Source: Bacteroidaceae bacterium
GTDB taxonomy: Bacteria > Bacteroidota > Bacteroidia > Bacteroidales > Bacteroidaceae
Direction of reading: 5' to 3'
Assembly (NCBI GenBank): GCA_017650105.1
Contig: JAGCFO010000023.1
Span: 93,452 to 157,451, forward strand
Length of the DNA stretch: 64,000 nt
The notes below the pieces were generated by a model. That model saw only the letters and a program-made list of their open reading frames with translations, made no database searches and was not told where the DNA came from. Numbering within the stretch: the stretch's first letter is position 1; each line of letters starts with the position of its first letter. Below, piece after piece: positions 8,623 to 17,836 of this stretch. The position numbers and the translations under genes are program-made.

Positions 8623-9498
8623 CTATCTTTCACGAATCCAAGCCAAAGCTTCAGTAAGTGGATTGTCAGACAATACATCAGGCTCAATTGGGTCGTCGCA
8701 GAATATTTCTCCTGTACGAGCCACATCACATCCAGTAGTCAAAACTAACTTTGAACCGTCAGGCATAGGAAGAGGAACATTACTTGAGGCGTATCCCGCA
8801 GTTGGCTTGCCGAAAACACAAACATTATCCAACCCACGAAAACAAATCAGCACCGCTTCGCCTGAACTTGCTGTCAGGCTATCTGTCAGAATTGCCACAG
8901 GACAAACGATGCGCTCACGAGGAGTAACACCCATCACTCGATTAACATAAGACGTTGATACTGGGCTTGTTCCCCCTCGATGCTTAAACCGAAGTATAGC
9001 ATCATCGGGGAGGAATCGGTGCACAGCAGAAATCATTGGATACATATCCCCTCCCGTATTTCCGCGAAGGTCAATCACTACGCCCTTCAAGTCTTCAGAG
9101 ACGACATCAAGCACCGAATTAGCATACTTTGGGGCGTCTTCTCCGTTACCCGAGAATGCAGGAAGAGTAATGATAGCTACTCCATCCTCGCTTTTTTCGA
9201 AAGAAGGCATTATCCATTCTGCTTGATTGGCTTCCTGCACTTTGTTGGCTGTAAGAAGAAAAGAATGTTTCCCTCCTGCCACCTTAAGCGCCTCACGCAC
9301 TATCTCCTGAGCCTCTTCCAGAGTTTGGGGAGAAACACACAGTGCTGAGTCTTTGGCTGCTTCCCAAGCGGGTCCTTCGGCATAGAGCCCTCGCTTATCC
9401 ATCATTCGGACTGCTTTCTTGACGTATGCTTTATTCGCATCTCCACATGATGCCAACAGACATAAAGCAAGGGAAAACAGGAGCAGACAGCGTTTCAT
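8623..9498 (-). CDS. S41 family (C-terminal processing) peptidase-like lipoprotein
   Basis: A 291-residue protein with a lipoprotein signal: hydrophobic stretch, then LLASC with the lipid-attached Cys18. The S41 core is visible: VVIDLRGNTGGDM around residue 140-152, the serine motif LTASSGEAV (Ser211/212), and a candidate general-base lysine at Lys231 in FGKPTAG. S41 enzymes use a Ser/Lys dyad to cut exposed C-termini. There is no PDZ domain, so this is a short member. It probably sits on the inner face of the outer membrane or on the periplasmic side. It is the last gene of the apparent hpt-adk-obgE operon, 10 bp after the flavin-type oxidase gene. Substrate unknown. Confidence 0.85.
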   Translation of the reverse strand: MKRCLLLFSLALCLLASCGDANKAYVKKAVRMMDKRGLYAEGPAWEAAKDSALCVSPQTLEEAQEIVREALKVAGGKHSFLLTANKVQEANQAEWIMPSFEKSEDGVAIITLPAFSGNGEDAPKYANSVLDVVSEDLKGVVIDLRGNTGGDMYPMISAVHRFLPDDAILRFKHRGGTSPVSTSYVNRVMGVTPRERIVCPVAILTDSLTASSGEAVLICFRGLDNVCVFGKPTAGYASSNVPLPMPDGSKLVLTTGCDVARTGEIFCDDPIEPDVLSDNPLTEALAWIRER

Positions 9499-9508
9499 CC
9501 AGTTACAG

Positions 9509-10021
9509 TTACATTTGGCGTTTATCTAACTTGTTTCCACAATTTGGGCAGAACACATCGTGTTTGTCGCAGACAGCACCACATTCCTGGCAGTTGATTT
9601 GCCCTTCGGCAGCTTCCTTGAAACCGAAACGCACCACACGAGGAGGAGTCGTAAAGGAACTGAATGTTGCTATAGCGTCTGTCAACTTATACACCACCGT
9701 ATTGCCATCGTGCTCATTGTACATAGCACGAAGCTCGGGGTAACTGTCAAGCATAGAAGCTTTTGCCTCAAGGCGCGCATCCTCTACTAAGGTGGCAGCG
9801 ACACGCACCCAAGTGTTTTCGGCAGCATCATAAGCACATATTTCGCACTTCGGATTCTCCTCTATCTGATGCGCAACAGATTTCACATGCCCAGTTTGGA
9901 TGTAGAGATTTCCTTCAAAGATATTCACTGTACCAAAGGGGCGCACATGGGGCTGATTTCCTTCGCAGGTAGCAAGGAAATAATATTCGCATTTACGGAG
10001 AAACTGATAAACTTCTTCCAT
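9509..10021 (-). CDS. Pyridoxamine 5'-phosphate oxidase-like (FMN-binding split-barrel) protein with zinc ribbon
   Basis: A 170-residue protein. Residues 1-125 look like the small split beta-barrel of the pyridoxamine-phosphate oxidase-like family (FLATCEGNQPHVRPFGTV, then LYIQTGHVKSVAHQIEENPKCEIC), which binds FMN or F420-like flavins. The C-terminus adds a four-cysteine zinc ribbon (CQECG...CPNCG, residues about 146-164). Proteins of this type are general reductases of unknown substrate. The true vitamin B6 enzyme is larger, so the pdxH name should not be used. It sits between a small basic ORF and the S41 peptidase gene in the same operon-like run. Confidence 0.85.
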   Translation of the reverse strand: MEEVYQFLRKCEYYFLATCEGNQPHVRPFGTVNIFEGNLYIQTGHVKSVAHQIEENPKCEICAYDAAENTWVRVAATLVEDARLEAKASMLDSYPELRAMYNEHDGNTVVYKLTDAIATFSSFTTPPRVVRFGFKEAAEGQINCQECGAVCDKHDVFCPNCGNKLDKRQM

Positions 10022-10063
10022 GATATTCTGTGATTTTAAAGAAAAACAATCGTTCTAATCTAT

Positions 10064-10264
10064 TCAGTCTTTTCGCTGGCTATGCCTACTTGCACGATGC
10101 CTGCGAATTTCTGCTTTCTTCTTAGACGAGGCGCTGAAATGCTGCCCTGTGGCATAACCTTTTTTCTTTGCCTTAGTCTTAACTCTCTCTCCTCTCTGCT
10201 CATCGTTCGAGGAGTCTTTGTGAAAAGTTATTCCGTGTTCTAGTATTTTGGAGAAATCGTCCAT
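10064..10264 (-). CDS. Small basic hypothetical protein
   Basis: A 66-codon frame rich in Lys, Arg, His and Ser, ending in RRHRASRHSQRKD. I do not recognise a family. It is supported by context only: same strand as its neighbours, 41 bp after obgE and 42 bp before the flavin-type oxidase gene, an even spacing that fits a real operon member. The highly basic tail suggests a nucleic acid or ribosome contact, which is speculation. It could also be a chance frame. Confidence 0.45.
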   Translation of the reverse strand: MDDFSKILEHGITFHKDSSNDEQRGERVKTKAKKKGYATGQHFSASSKKKAEIRRHRASRHSQRKD

Positions 10265-10305
10265 AGGGAAAAAGCTGATTCATTATTTTGAGCTCCTTGA
10301 GACAT

Positions 10306-11475
10306 TTATGGTTCATCATCAAACTCATACTCAAAGTCTTCCAACTCCTCATATTCCTCTTCCTCCATCTCAGGAACAGAAATCTCCCCTTCGGCAGCAT
10401 TGATTTCCGCAAGTTCGTTCGAAGACATATTGCGATGAACCAACGAATCCGTAGCCCCTCCGTCTGCAGCAGATATACGGGCGTTTGAGCTATTGAGAGC
10501 TTGCCAAAGAAGATCCTTCAGTTGCGAAACGCCGTATCCAGTAACCGCAGAAATAAAAATGTGAGGAACATCGGAAGGAAGTCCTGTCTCAAGCATAGAA
10601 ATCAGTTCTTCATCCAGCAAATCACATTTGGTTATCGCCAGAATGCGCTCTTTGTCAAGCATGTCGGGATTGAAAGTCTTCAGCTCCGACAGAAGGATTT
10701 CGTACTCGCGACGAATGTCATCCGTATCGCCCGGAACCATGAAAAGCAGCACACTGTTGCGCTCAATGTGACGCAGGAAACGAAGCCCAAGCCCTTTGCC
10801 TTCCGAAGCGCCTTCAATAATGCCCGGAATGTCGGCCATAACAAACGACTTGCCCTCACGATAGCTCACGATGCCAAGATTCGGTTCCATCGTAGTGAAA
10901 GGATAGTTCGCAATCTTTGGTTTAGCAGCGCTGACGCTAGCAAGAAGAGTGCTTTTGCCGGCATTAGGGAAGCCCACGAGTCCTACATCAGCCAAAAGCT
11001 TCAGCTCGAGAATAATCATCTTCTCCTGCATGGGCTCACCCGGCTGGGCAAAGCGAGGAGCCTTTCGTGTGGGCGTGCAGAAATTGTAGTTCCCCAATCC
11101 TCCACGTCCTCCTCGAAGGAGAATTACTTCCTGTCCATCACGCGTGATGTCGCAAAGGTATTCACCCGTCTCGGCATCATAGGCAACCGTACCGCAAGGA
11201 ACATCAATCACTTTGTCTGCTCCATCAGCACCTGTGGATTTGTTGCGCGAGCCGTTTTGTCCATTTCCGGCAAAGACGTGTCGCTCATACCGCAGATGCA
11301 AAAGAGTCCAATAATTTCGGTTTCCCCTGAGTATTACATGCCCTCCTCTACCGCCGTTGCCTCCGTCAGGACCTCCGTTGGGATTATATTTGACGCGGCG
11401 CATGTGGGTGGAGCCTCGCCCACCCTTTCCCGAGCGGCAGCAAATCTTTACGTAGTCGATAAAATTTGATTCCAT
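10306..11475 (-). CDS. obgE: Obg-family GTPase (ObgE/CgtA)
   Basis: A 389-residue GTPase. The glycine-rich Obg domain fills residues 1-158 ([26 protein letters not shown]), followed by the G domain with P-loop GFPNAGKST, switch [17 protein letters not shown], and TKCD for guanine binding. The C-terminal tail is very acidic ([20 protein letters not shown]), as in other Bacteroidales Obg proteins. Obg binds the 50S subunit and couples ribosome maturation to GTP and (p)ppGpp levels. The gene lies in the hpt-adk-obgE order common in Bacteroidales, 53 bp after adk. Confidence 0.97.
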   Translation of the reverse strand: MESNFIDYVKICCRSGKGGRGSTHMRRVKYNPNGGPDGGNGGRGGHVILRGNRNYWTLLHLRYERHVFAGNGQNGSRNKSTGADGADKVIDVPCGTVAYDAETGEYLCDITRDGQEVILLRGGRGGLGNYNFCTPTRKAPRFAQPGEPMQEKMIILELKLLADVGLVGFPNAGKSTLLASVSAAKPKIANYPFTTMEPNLGIVSYREGKSFVMADIPGIIEGASEGKGLGLRFLRHIERNSVLLFMVPGDTDDIRREYEILLSELKTFNPDMLDKERILAITKCDLLDEELISMLETGLPSDVPHIFISAVTGYGVSQLKDLLWQALNSSNARISAADGGATDSLVHRNMSSNELAEINAAEGEISVPEMEEEEYEELEDFEYEFDDEP

Positions 11476-11528
11476 AAATCTGTTTCTGTCAGTTCAAACG
11501 GCGCAGGTGGATGACTATAGGATGAGTG

Positions 11529-12107
11529 TTAAAGGCTCTTGATGTATTCTGCAATCTCTCTCACCATACCCTCAGGGCCTAGCTCGTCGGTATAGTAGAA
11601 CGACTTCAGCACACCCATCTCCTTAAAATAGTCGGCAAGGGGTTTTGTCTGAGTGTGATATACTTCGAAACGCTTTTTGATGGTTTCCTCGTTGTCGTCG
11701 GCACGCCCTTCCAACTTAGCTCTGCGAAGCAAACGTGCGAGGAGGATATCCTGGCTCACTTCAAGGTCGATGACGGCAGTAAGTTTCTCATTTCTTTCGT
11801 CAAACATCTTAGCGAGAGCTTCTGCCTGAGTAATCGTTCGAGGGAAGCCATCAAGGATGACGCCGTTGCTGCCAGCGGGAAGGTTGTCATAGACGTTCGC
11901 GAGGATTCCAATCATCAGCTCGTCGGGAATCAGCTGGCCTTTGTCGATGTAACTCTTTGCCACTATACCCAAGTCGGAACCTTTACGAATCTCTCCGCGA
12001 AGGACGTCGCCCGTGGAAATGTGTTCTAACTGGAAAATCTCTTTCAGTTTTGCGCTATAGGTGCCTTTCCCTGATCCGGGCGCACCGAAGATAACGAAGT
12101 TTAGCAT
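11529..12107 (-). CDS. adk: Adenylate kinase
   Basis: A 192-residue nucleoside monophosphate kinase interconverting ATP + AMP and 2 ADP in the cytoplasm. P-loop GAPGSGKGTYS at the N-terminus, AMP-binding EHISTGDVLR, the DGFPRT motif, and a short LID (RRAKLEGRADDNEETIKKR) without zinc cysteines, so it is the short-LID form usual in this phylum. It is 22 bp after hpt and before obgE, and is probably cotranscribed with both as a nucleotide metabolism unit. Confidence 0.97.
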   Translation of the reverse strand: MLNFVIFGAPGSGKGTYSAKLKEIFQLEHISTGDVLRGEIRKGSDLGIVAKSYIDKGQLIPDELMIGILANVYDNLPAGSNGVILDGFPRTITQAEALAKMFDERNEKLTAVIDLEVSQDILLARLLRRAKLEGRADDNEETIKKRFEVYHTQTKPLADYFKEMGVLKSFYYTDELGPEGMVREIAEYIKSL

Positions 12108-12129
12108 AAATATTTAAATAAGGTGTTTA

Positions 12130-12666
12130 TTATTCAACCACAGAGTAGATGTCACGTGTGTTTCGTCCCCAGCCATCGTAGTCGAGACCGTATCCCACAA
12201 TGAAATCGTTGGGAATCTCCAGCGCGACGTATTCGATATCGAGTGGAACCCTAATGTTTTCGGGCTTGCTGAGAAGGGTGCAGATGTGGATCTCTGCCGG
12301 ATTGCGCGTGCCGAGATTCTCTATCAGCTTCTGCATGGTAAGTCCCGAGTCGATAATGTCTTCAACAATGACGACGCACCTTCCGCTGATGTTTTCCGAC
12401 AAACCAATGACTTCTTTTATTACGCCCGTCGAGGCTGTTCCTTCGTAAGAAGCAAGCTTCACAAAGGAAATCTGAGCCGGAATGGTGATGTTACGAAACA
12501 GGTCGGCAGCAAAGATGAAGCTACCGTTAAGCACGCCGAGGAAAAGAGGGTCCTTCCCTTCAAGGTCGTTGCTGAGGCGTTCGGCTAGTTCTCTCACTTT
12601 TCCCTGAATGTAAGATTCGGGAATGGAAATCTCAAACTTTTTGTCTTTAATCTGAATGGAGTTCAT
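12130..12666 (-). CDS. hpt: Hypoxanthine phosphoribosyltransferase
   Basis: A 178-residue purine salvage enzyme converting hypoxanthine or guanine plus PRPP to IMP or GMP. The PRPP-binding loop is VVIVEDIIDSGLTMQKL, and the family motifs FLGVLNGSFIF and LVVGYGLDYDG-like FIVGYGLDYDGWGR are present. First gene of the minus-strand operon; a promoter matching the Bacteroidota consensus lies 30-60 bp upstream. Full length, no oddities. Confidence 0.95.
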   Translation of the reverse strand: MNSIQIKDKKFEISIPESYIQGKVRELAERLSNDLEGKDPLFLGVLNGSFIFAADLFRNITIPAQISFVKLASYEGTASTGVIKEVIGLSENISGRCVVIVEDIIDSGLTMQKLIENLGTRNPAEIHICTLLSKPENIRVPLDIEYVALEIPNDFIVGYGLDYDGWGRNTRDIYSVVE

Positions 12667-12695
12667 AGCAGAGGTTTTTTGGGATAAAACACCGA

Positions 12696-12726
12696 CAAAA
12701 ATAAACCAAATATTTCAAAGTAGCAA
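12696..12726 (-). promoter_or_regulatory. Promoter of hpt-adk-obgE operon
   Basis: Minus strand: -7 box TATTTTTG (12703-12696) matches TAnnTTTG exactly; TTGC 19 bp upstream is one base from the TTTG -33 box. The predicted start site is about 20 bp before the hpt ATG. Confidence 0.6.
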
Positions 12727-12756
12727 TCTTGAGTGACTCTTTCTTCAAAAAAAAAT

Positions 12757-12856
12757 GAAGAATACATCTATTTTTTTCGAGAAGGGAAAAAAAATTTTCG
12801 AGAACAAATATCGCGATATGAAGAAAGAAAAAAAATTTATGAAGAAAGAATAATTT
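12757..12856. repeat. 21-bp-period intergenic repeat, copy 3
   Basis: Five unit starts at 12757, 12778, 12799, 12820 and 12841, all exactly 21 bp apart: GAAGAATACATC..., CGAGAAGGGAAAA..., CGAGAACAAATATCGCGATA..., GAAGAAAGAAAA..., GAAGAAAGAATAATTT. The third contains the perfect 12-bp palindrome ATATCGCGATAT. This copy fills most of the divergent space between hpt and the DUF4831 gene. Confidence 0.85.
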
Positions 12857-12979
12857 GCGCTATTCAAAACAATCGTTCCAGATGACACTCAAGATGGTTT
12901 GAAAAGCCGTTAGCTGAAGATGGTTTGCCTATATTAAGGAGCCGAAATCCAAACTTTTCATAAAAACTTGAGGCGCAAG

Positions 12980-13010
12980 TTTGATAATACGAGCGAAAAA
13001 CGTATTTTTG
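12980..13010 (+). promoter_or_regulatory. Promoter of the DUF4831 gene
   Basis: TTTG (12980-12983) and TATTTTTG (13003-13010), 19 bp apart, match the Bacteroidota sigma-ABfr consensus exactly. The start site falls about 12 bp before ATG 13029, which rules out the longer frame beginning at 12981. Confidence 0.8.
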
Positions 13011-13028
13011 CCAAAAAATTACACCGAC

Positions 13029-14111
13029 ATGAAAAAACATCTTCATATCATCAGGCTTCTCTCATGTGCCGTTCTCTGCCTCTCGGCAAGCACGATAAAT
13101 GCCCAGTATGCCACCGACTATGTTCCAGGCGTAAGTTCCGAAGGAGCCGTCTACTTCCTTCCCAAAACAGCTGTGGACGTGACATTTACCATCACGAAAG
13201 TAACTTATACTCCTGGGGATCTTTGCAAATACGCCGACAGGTATATGCATTTGTCGAATGTGTCAGACAAAGAGGACGTACACTTTGAACTCACATCCGT
13301 AACTCTTAGCTACGCACCTCTTGCAGACGAATCTAAATGCTATCGCATTCCTTTCAATACCAAGTCGGTAGCCCCCAACGTCATGCTTAGCAGCGAGGGC
13401 ACATTATTGGCAATAAACACAGATAATCCCTATCTTGAGGAAGTGGCGCTGCCTGAGGAAACAAAGACGGAAAACGCCATCGACACTCGCACATACATGA
13501 CTGAGGACATGTTGATGGCCGGCTCAAAAGCAAAACTTGCCGAACTGGCAGCGGGGCAAATATATGAGATACGCGAGAGCCGTAATGCGCTGATGAAAGG
13601 AGAAAGTGAATACATGCCTTCCGACGGCGCAGGACTCAAGATTATGACTGAAAACCTGAACCTTCAGGAAAAAGCGCTCTTGCAGCTTTTTGAGGGTGTG
13701 ACAGAACGCGAGGTTTTCAACAAAACGGTTCGAATCGTGCCTGACGACAACATCTCAAAAAAGATTATTGCTCGATTCTCACACAAGCTCGGATTGGTTG
13801 ACAGCGACGATTTGGCAGGTTCACCCATCTTCTTGGATGTGAAATGTCAAAAGGAAATTCCTCTCCGTATAAACCCTACAGAACAGGCCACTCGCGCTCG
13901 GGCAAGACGCTACGAGGGACTTTTATACAACCTTCCTGCTAAAACGGACATGAAAGTCTACTCTTCAAATCGCACTTATATTGAAAGCACGACTTCCCTT
14001 CCCCAATTCGGCGAAACAGAGATACTATCTTCACGCCTATTCCGGAAGCAAAACAATACCAAAGTAATTCTTGATCCTATCAATGGTGCTTTGCTGAAGG
14101 TGGAGGAATAA
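13029..14111 (+). CDS. DUF4831 family secreted protein
   Basis: A 360-residue protein with an N-terminal signal peptide (MKKHLHIIRLLSCAVLCLSASTINAQ). The mature part matches the DUF4831 family as recalled: YATDYVPG, GAVYFLPKTAVDVTFTITKVTYTPGDLCKYADRYM, then a beta-rich body and the basic LPAKTDMKVY region. Family function is unknown; members are exported proteins of Bacteroidales. Translation from 13029 is fixed by a promoter that overlaps any earlier start. A bidirectional terminator follows before the convergent GH43 gene. Confidence 0.85.
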   Translation: MKKHLHIIRLLSCAVLCLSASTINAQYATDYVPGVSSEGAVYFLPKTAVDVTFTITKVTYTPGDLCKYADRYMHLSNVSDKEDVHFELTSVTLSYAPLADESKCYRIPFNTKSVAPNVMLSSEGTLLAINTDNPYLEEVALPEETKTENAIDTRTYMTEDMLMAGSKAKLAELAAGQIYEIRESRNALMKGESEYMPSDGAGLKIMTENLNLQEKALLQLFEGVTEREVFNKTVRIVPDDNISKKIIARFSHKLGLVDSDDLAGSPIFLDVKCQKEIPLRINPTEQATRARARRYEGLLYNLPAKTDMKVYSSNRTYIESTTSLPQFGETEILSSRLFRKQNNTKVILDPINGALLKVEE

Positions 14112-14156
14112 CAACGGAGAAAGAAATATCTCTAGTTCAAGAGTGATATAAAACGA

Positions 14157-14193
14157 AATTTGCTCGGCAGACTATAAGTTTGCCGAGCAAATT
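14157..14193. terminator. Bidirectional hairpin between convergent genes
   Basis: Near-perfect inverted repeat AATTTGCTCGGCA ... TGCCGAGCAAATT around an 11-base loop, between the DUF4831 gene (plus) and the GH43 gene (minus). T runs are short on both sides. Confidence 0.7.
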
Positions 14194-14215
14194 CATTATT
14201 GTACTTTCCTTCTTG

Positions 14216-15679
14216 CTACTCTTCCAAATAGCTGTGCGTGCGGAAGTTCCACTTAGAATTATCGCTGTTGAAATCATACTCAGCAAGAGTCGGAGTGGAA
14301 TCACCAGCGGAATAAAGACAATACTTAGTGTTTACACCTTCCATCCCGGGAATTACTTTTGGCATCAATCTGAAAGTGCCGTCGGTAAGCTGCTCAATAC
14401 GCCAAAGTTGTTCGTCTGCTCCAGTAAACTCAGGAACTGTAGTCAACTCTTTCTCAGCTGTGGCTGTAAGCGCGCGCTTCGTGCCCTCAATCGTAATTTT
14501 GAAATAAGGTCCGCCCAAATATCCTCCCTTATCGGAGAGAGGAGCAACAGTCCAACGCTGATGGGGACGCATCATAAAATCGCCGCAGCGAAGGGAAATG
14601 TTTCCTTCAGGCCATGTTCCGATAACATCTTCAAGTTTCTGATTTGGGATACGAACGAGGGGCTTCGACTGATCCATATTCCAGAAACGCTCTCGCTCCT
14701 GCTTCATACGCACGAAATCTACTACCAACTCAAGAGAATACCCTCGACGCTCTGACTCAATCTCAAAATCACCTCCGACAAAGGATTCACCAGCAACAGG
14801 CCATCCATTCTTCCAAAGAAGTGGACGTATGCCAAGAACACTTCTTCCACTACGATCGAAGTCAGCCTCAAAATGACAAGACATGATTTCCACTCCTTCA
14901 TCGATAATAGTTCGCCCGAAATGCCCAGGTCCACACACACGGCTACCTGCCGCAATCACCATTTTCCCTCCTCCATGAAACATGTCTCGTCCGACATTAT
15001 CGAGATATGGGCCTTCAACATTGCGCGAACGTCCTACCACTATGTTATATGTCGAATTCACTCCATCGCAGCAAGTGCCATGCGTGCCGAGAAGATAATA
15101 CCATCCATCGCGCCAAAGAAGATCCGTAGCCTCGCAGTCAATAGCGATATCGAGTTCCTTGTTCCCTTGAACTCTTTCCCCTGTCGTAGGATCAATTTCA
15201 ATTAATCTGATGCTACCGAAATAAGTTCCGTAGCATACCCAAAGCCGCCCAGTCGTGGGATCGAGCAATAATCCTGGATCAATTGCATCTTGATCTTCCA
15301 TTCCATCGGAAGAGCAAACTTCAATTGCCTTAGTAAAATCAAAATCGGGTGAATTTGGATCAAGTGTTTTGTTCCACATGGTAAGAATCCGTCCGTTGTG
15401 ATTCCCGCCTAATCCTCCTCCTGTTGCGCCATATACAATAAGGTATCTATCCCCTATCTTCATCGCGTCAGGGGCAGCGCCTCCTCCGGGACGTACGGCA
15501 CCTCCGTTCCAGGTCCATCCATCTTCTGAGATAAGTCCCCCGCCTCCTGTGCCAAATGTATAATACTTCCCATCACATTCAACAATAGTGGAAGGGTCGT
15601 GAATATATGGCGCACCAATCTGGGCATAACAGAACATAAAGAAAGTAAGGAATAGTATGGTAATTGAAAAACGTTTCAT
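14216..15679 (-). CDS. GH43 arabinan endo-1,5-alpha-L-arabinosidase-like with C-terminal beta-trefoil
   Basis: A 487-residue secreted protein (signal peptide ending FMFCYAQ). Residues about 24-330 are a five-bladed GH43 propeller: the base aspartate in YIHDPSTIVECDGKYY, the second aspartate in DAIDPGLLLDPTTG, and the acid glutamate in DCEATDLLWRDGWYYLLG. The pattern fits arabinanases that cut alpha-1,5-arabinan. The C-terminal 130 residues contain QxW-like repeats (HQRWTV, EQLWRI, NSKWNF) suggesting a ricin-type carbohydrate-binding domain. The gene lies 3 bp after the next GH43 gene, so both are one transcript. Exact linkage specificity is inferred. Confidence 0.85.
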   Translation of the reverse strand: MKRFSITILFLTFFMFCYAQIGAPYIHDPSTIVECDGKYYTFGTGGGGLISEDGWTWNGGAVRPGGGAAPDAMKIGDRYLIVYGATGGGLGGNHNGRILTMWNKTLDPNSPDFDFTKAIEVCSSDGMEDQDAIDPGLLLDPTTGRLWVCYGTYFGSIRLIEIDPTTGERVQGNKELDIAIDCEATDLLWRDGWYYLLGTHGTCCDGVNSTYNIVVGRSRNVEGPYLDNVGRDMFHGGGKMVIAAGSRVCGPGHFGRTIIDEGVEIMSCHFEADFDRSGRSVLGIRPLLWKNGWPVAGESFVGGDFEIESERRGYSLELVVDFVRMKQERERFWNMDQSKPLVRIPNQKLEDVIGTWPEGNISLRCGDFMMRPHQRWTVAPLSDKGGYLGGPYFKITIEGTKRALTATAEKELTTVPEFTGADEQLWRIEQLTDGTFRLMPKVIPGMEGVNTKYCLYSAGDSTPTLAEYDFNSDNSKWNFRTHSYLEE

Positions 15680-15682
15680 AGT

Positions 15683-17647
15683 TTATTTAGCTATTATTGT
15701 GTAGTTGGTAACGGGTTTATTCTTCTCATCAAGGAAACGAACACAAAAATCGCTCAATCCAGGTCCGTTGACAAGTGCGCAACGCAAAAGGTTACGGCCT
15801 TTCTTGAGGGTAAGGCGTGGAGACATAGCGTCATCTTCTACCATACGTCTATCGCCAGAAAGCAACAATACCTCCTCTTCATTCAACCACCACATTGAGG
15901 CTCCGTTGCATCCTACCGCAAGTCGAACAATGGGTATCTCATCTTCGCAATCAATGATAGTAGTTGCCCAGAAAAACGAACCATATGTCTGATTGGCCCA
16001 CAACTCTCCAAAGCGGAAAAGTCTCACATTATACGTTTCGCTTTCAAGGGCATAGCTCTTAACCTTTTGCTTGCCTATATTTGCTAATTCTTCCGTGAAG
16101 GTGTTCCGCAGATATGAGTCAGTAAAGACCGTATTTGAAGGAATGCTTTTAGGAATCGGTTCTTGAAGAAGCCAACGACGAATGAAGCCTGCAGAGTCGG
16201 GACATGCAGGCAAAGAACCTTTCGGAACAACAGAGAAATACTTTGGGCGATTTTTGAATTGAATCCAATCGACACTTACTGGAGCCCCTTCACATGTAAT
16301 AAACAAATCTGTCACCCCCTTTGGAATGTAATTCAGGGGGGCAGTCAGCGTTAGCCATTGTCCACGCATATCACGGCGGAAGGGCCCCTGTTCACTGAGA
16401 ACGGTCATTTTCAATGTTGCTACGACTTTACCTTTTGCTTTTTTATCTCGTATACAGAATTCAGTGTTTTCTTCCGCTTTGGCGCATACAATCACATATC
16501 CTTCATCCAAACAGTCAAATGATATATCGTTGTACTTGACCCAACTGTTTTTCTTCGGCAAGGTGCAATACCAGCCCTTAAATGTGTCAGCAGAATCAAC
16601 GAACTGCGTAAAAACGCCCTCACTGACAGCACTATAACAATCTATCTCTATCTTGTCTGTTGCCTGATTTATTCCCACGCCACGCTTCGTAGGTTTTACC
16701 TCTTGAATTGTTCCATCCTTATTGAATAGAACTCTTTCTATTCGAGCGGAACGGCGCTTGTCAAAACTGGGTGAATAGTCATTATGATGATAAAAAAGAT
16801 ACCACTCTCCTCGGTATTGCAAAAAACTGTGATGATTTGTCCAGCAATGGTCAGCATGCTCTGCCATAAAAATACCCTTGAAATTCCAAGGGCCTAGTGG
16901 TGATTTCGACATTGCATACGCAAGAGTTTCAGTACCCCCCTCCGTTCGCACCCAAGGGAATGTGAGATAATACCAACCATCGCGTTTAAAAACAAAAGGC
17001 CCTTCTTTGAATCCCTCAGGCAGACCGTCCATGTTCTTTCCAGCAACCTGAAAGCTCCCCCTGCCCTGAGGCATCTCTACAGTTTCCAAATCGCCATCTA
17101 CTTCTAACATATCGTCTCTCAACTTTGCGCCTCGTATTCCCATACCACTCCAATATATATATGCAGAGCCGTCATCGTCTAATAACACACAAGGGTCAAT
17201 TCCCGTTATTCCCCGAATGGGTTTCGGCTCACACATGAAGGGGCCTTCGGGGCTATCAGCAGTTGCAACTCCTATAGCGAAGCCTCTTCCGTCACGAGGG
17301 GCGTCCGGGAAATAAAAGTAGTATTTCCCATTTTTCGAAACACAGTCTGGAGCCCACATGGAATAGCCATCCGGTTTGCCCCAAGGCACTTGTTCTTGCG
17401 AGAGGATTACTCCATGATCTGTCCAATCGGTTAGGTTCTCCGAAGAAAAAACATGATAATCAGCCATACAAAACCAATCTTGCCGCTGTCCTTCGGGAGC
17501 ACTAATGTCATGCGAGGGGTAGACGTAAATCCTATCATTGAAAACACGTGCTGTAGGATCGGCTGCAAACTGATTGCGAATAATTGGATTCTGCGCCACA
17601 GCCATAAAGGGAAGCATTAGGAACAAAAGAAATAACTGTTTCTTCAT
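15683..17647 (-). CDS. GH43 beta-xylosidase/alpha-L-arabinofuranosidase-like, multidomain
   Basis: A 654-residue secreted enzyme with signal peptide (MKKQLFLLFLMLPFMAVAQ). The GH43 catalytic triad is visible: NQFAADPTARVF (base), TGIDPCVLLDDDG, and FKEGPFVFKRDGWYYLTF (acid Glu). Residues about 330-470 look like a CBM6-type beta-sandwich (IDCYSAVSEGV..., VDWIQFK), and the last 180 residues form another beta-rich domain that may bind sugar. It probably trims arabinose or xylose side chains together with the arabinanase that follows 3 bp downstream. A -7-like box (TATGTTTG, 17669-17676, minus) lies just upstream. Confidence 0.87.
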   Translation of the reverse strand: MKKQLFLLFLMLPFMAVAQNPIIRNQFAADPTARVFNDRIYVYPSHDISAPEGQRQDWFCMADYHVFSSENLTDWTDHGVILSQEQVPWGKPDGYSMWAPDCVSKNGKYYFYFPDAPRDGRGFAIGVATADSPEGPFMCEPKPIRGITGIDPCVLLDDDGSAYIYWSGMGIRGAKLRDDMLEVDGDLETVEMPQGRGSFQVAGKNMDGLPEGFKEGPFVFKRDGWYYLTFPWVRTEGGTETLAYAMSKSPLGPWNFKGIFMAEHADHCWTNHHSFLQYRGEWYLFYHHNDYSPSFDKRRSARIERVLFNKDGTIQEVKPTKRGVGINQATDKIEIDCYSAVSEGVFTQFVDSADTFKGWYCTLPKKNSWVKYNDISFDCLDEGYVIVCAKAEENTEFCIRDKKAKGKVVATLKMTVLSEQGPFRRDMRGQWLTLTAPLNYIPKGVTDLFITCEGAPVSVDWIQFKNRPKYFSVVPKGSLPACPDSAGFIRRWLLQEPIPKSIPSNTVFTDSYLRNTFTEELANIGKQKVKSYALESETYNVRLFRFGELWANQTYGSFFWATTIIDCEDEIPIVRLAVGCNGASMWWLNEEEVLLLSGDRRMVEDDAMSPRLTLKKGRNLLRCALVNGPGLSDFCVRFLDEKNKPVTNYTIIAK

Positions 17648-17836
17648 AAGTCACGGATAATTTTCGAGCAAACATACGAAGAAAAGTTGAATCAACCGCA
17701 TAAACGGACAAGTTTTTCTCATGACGACGCAAAAGAAAGATTGTCCTTTGTTTCTCACCTTAGCTTTTGTCTTCTGACCTTCTCCTTCATGTTTTTATGA
17801 AAATCGCCTACACATAAAGCCTAGTGTAAGTAATAA

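Noticed and set aside
10501..11469. 322-codon plus-strand open frame opposite obgE
   Set aside because: It mirrors a well-supported gene and its translation has no family features; antisense shadow.
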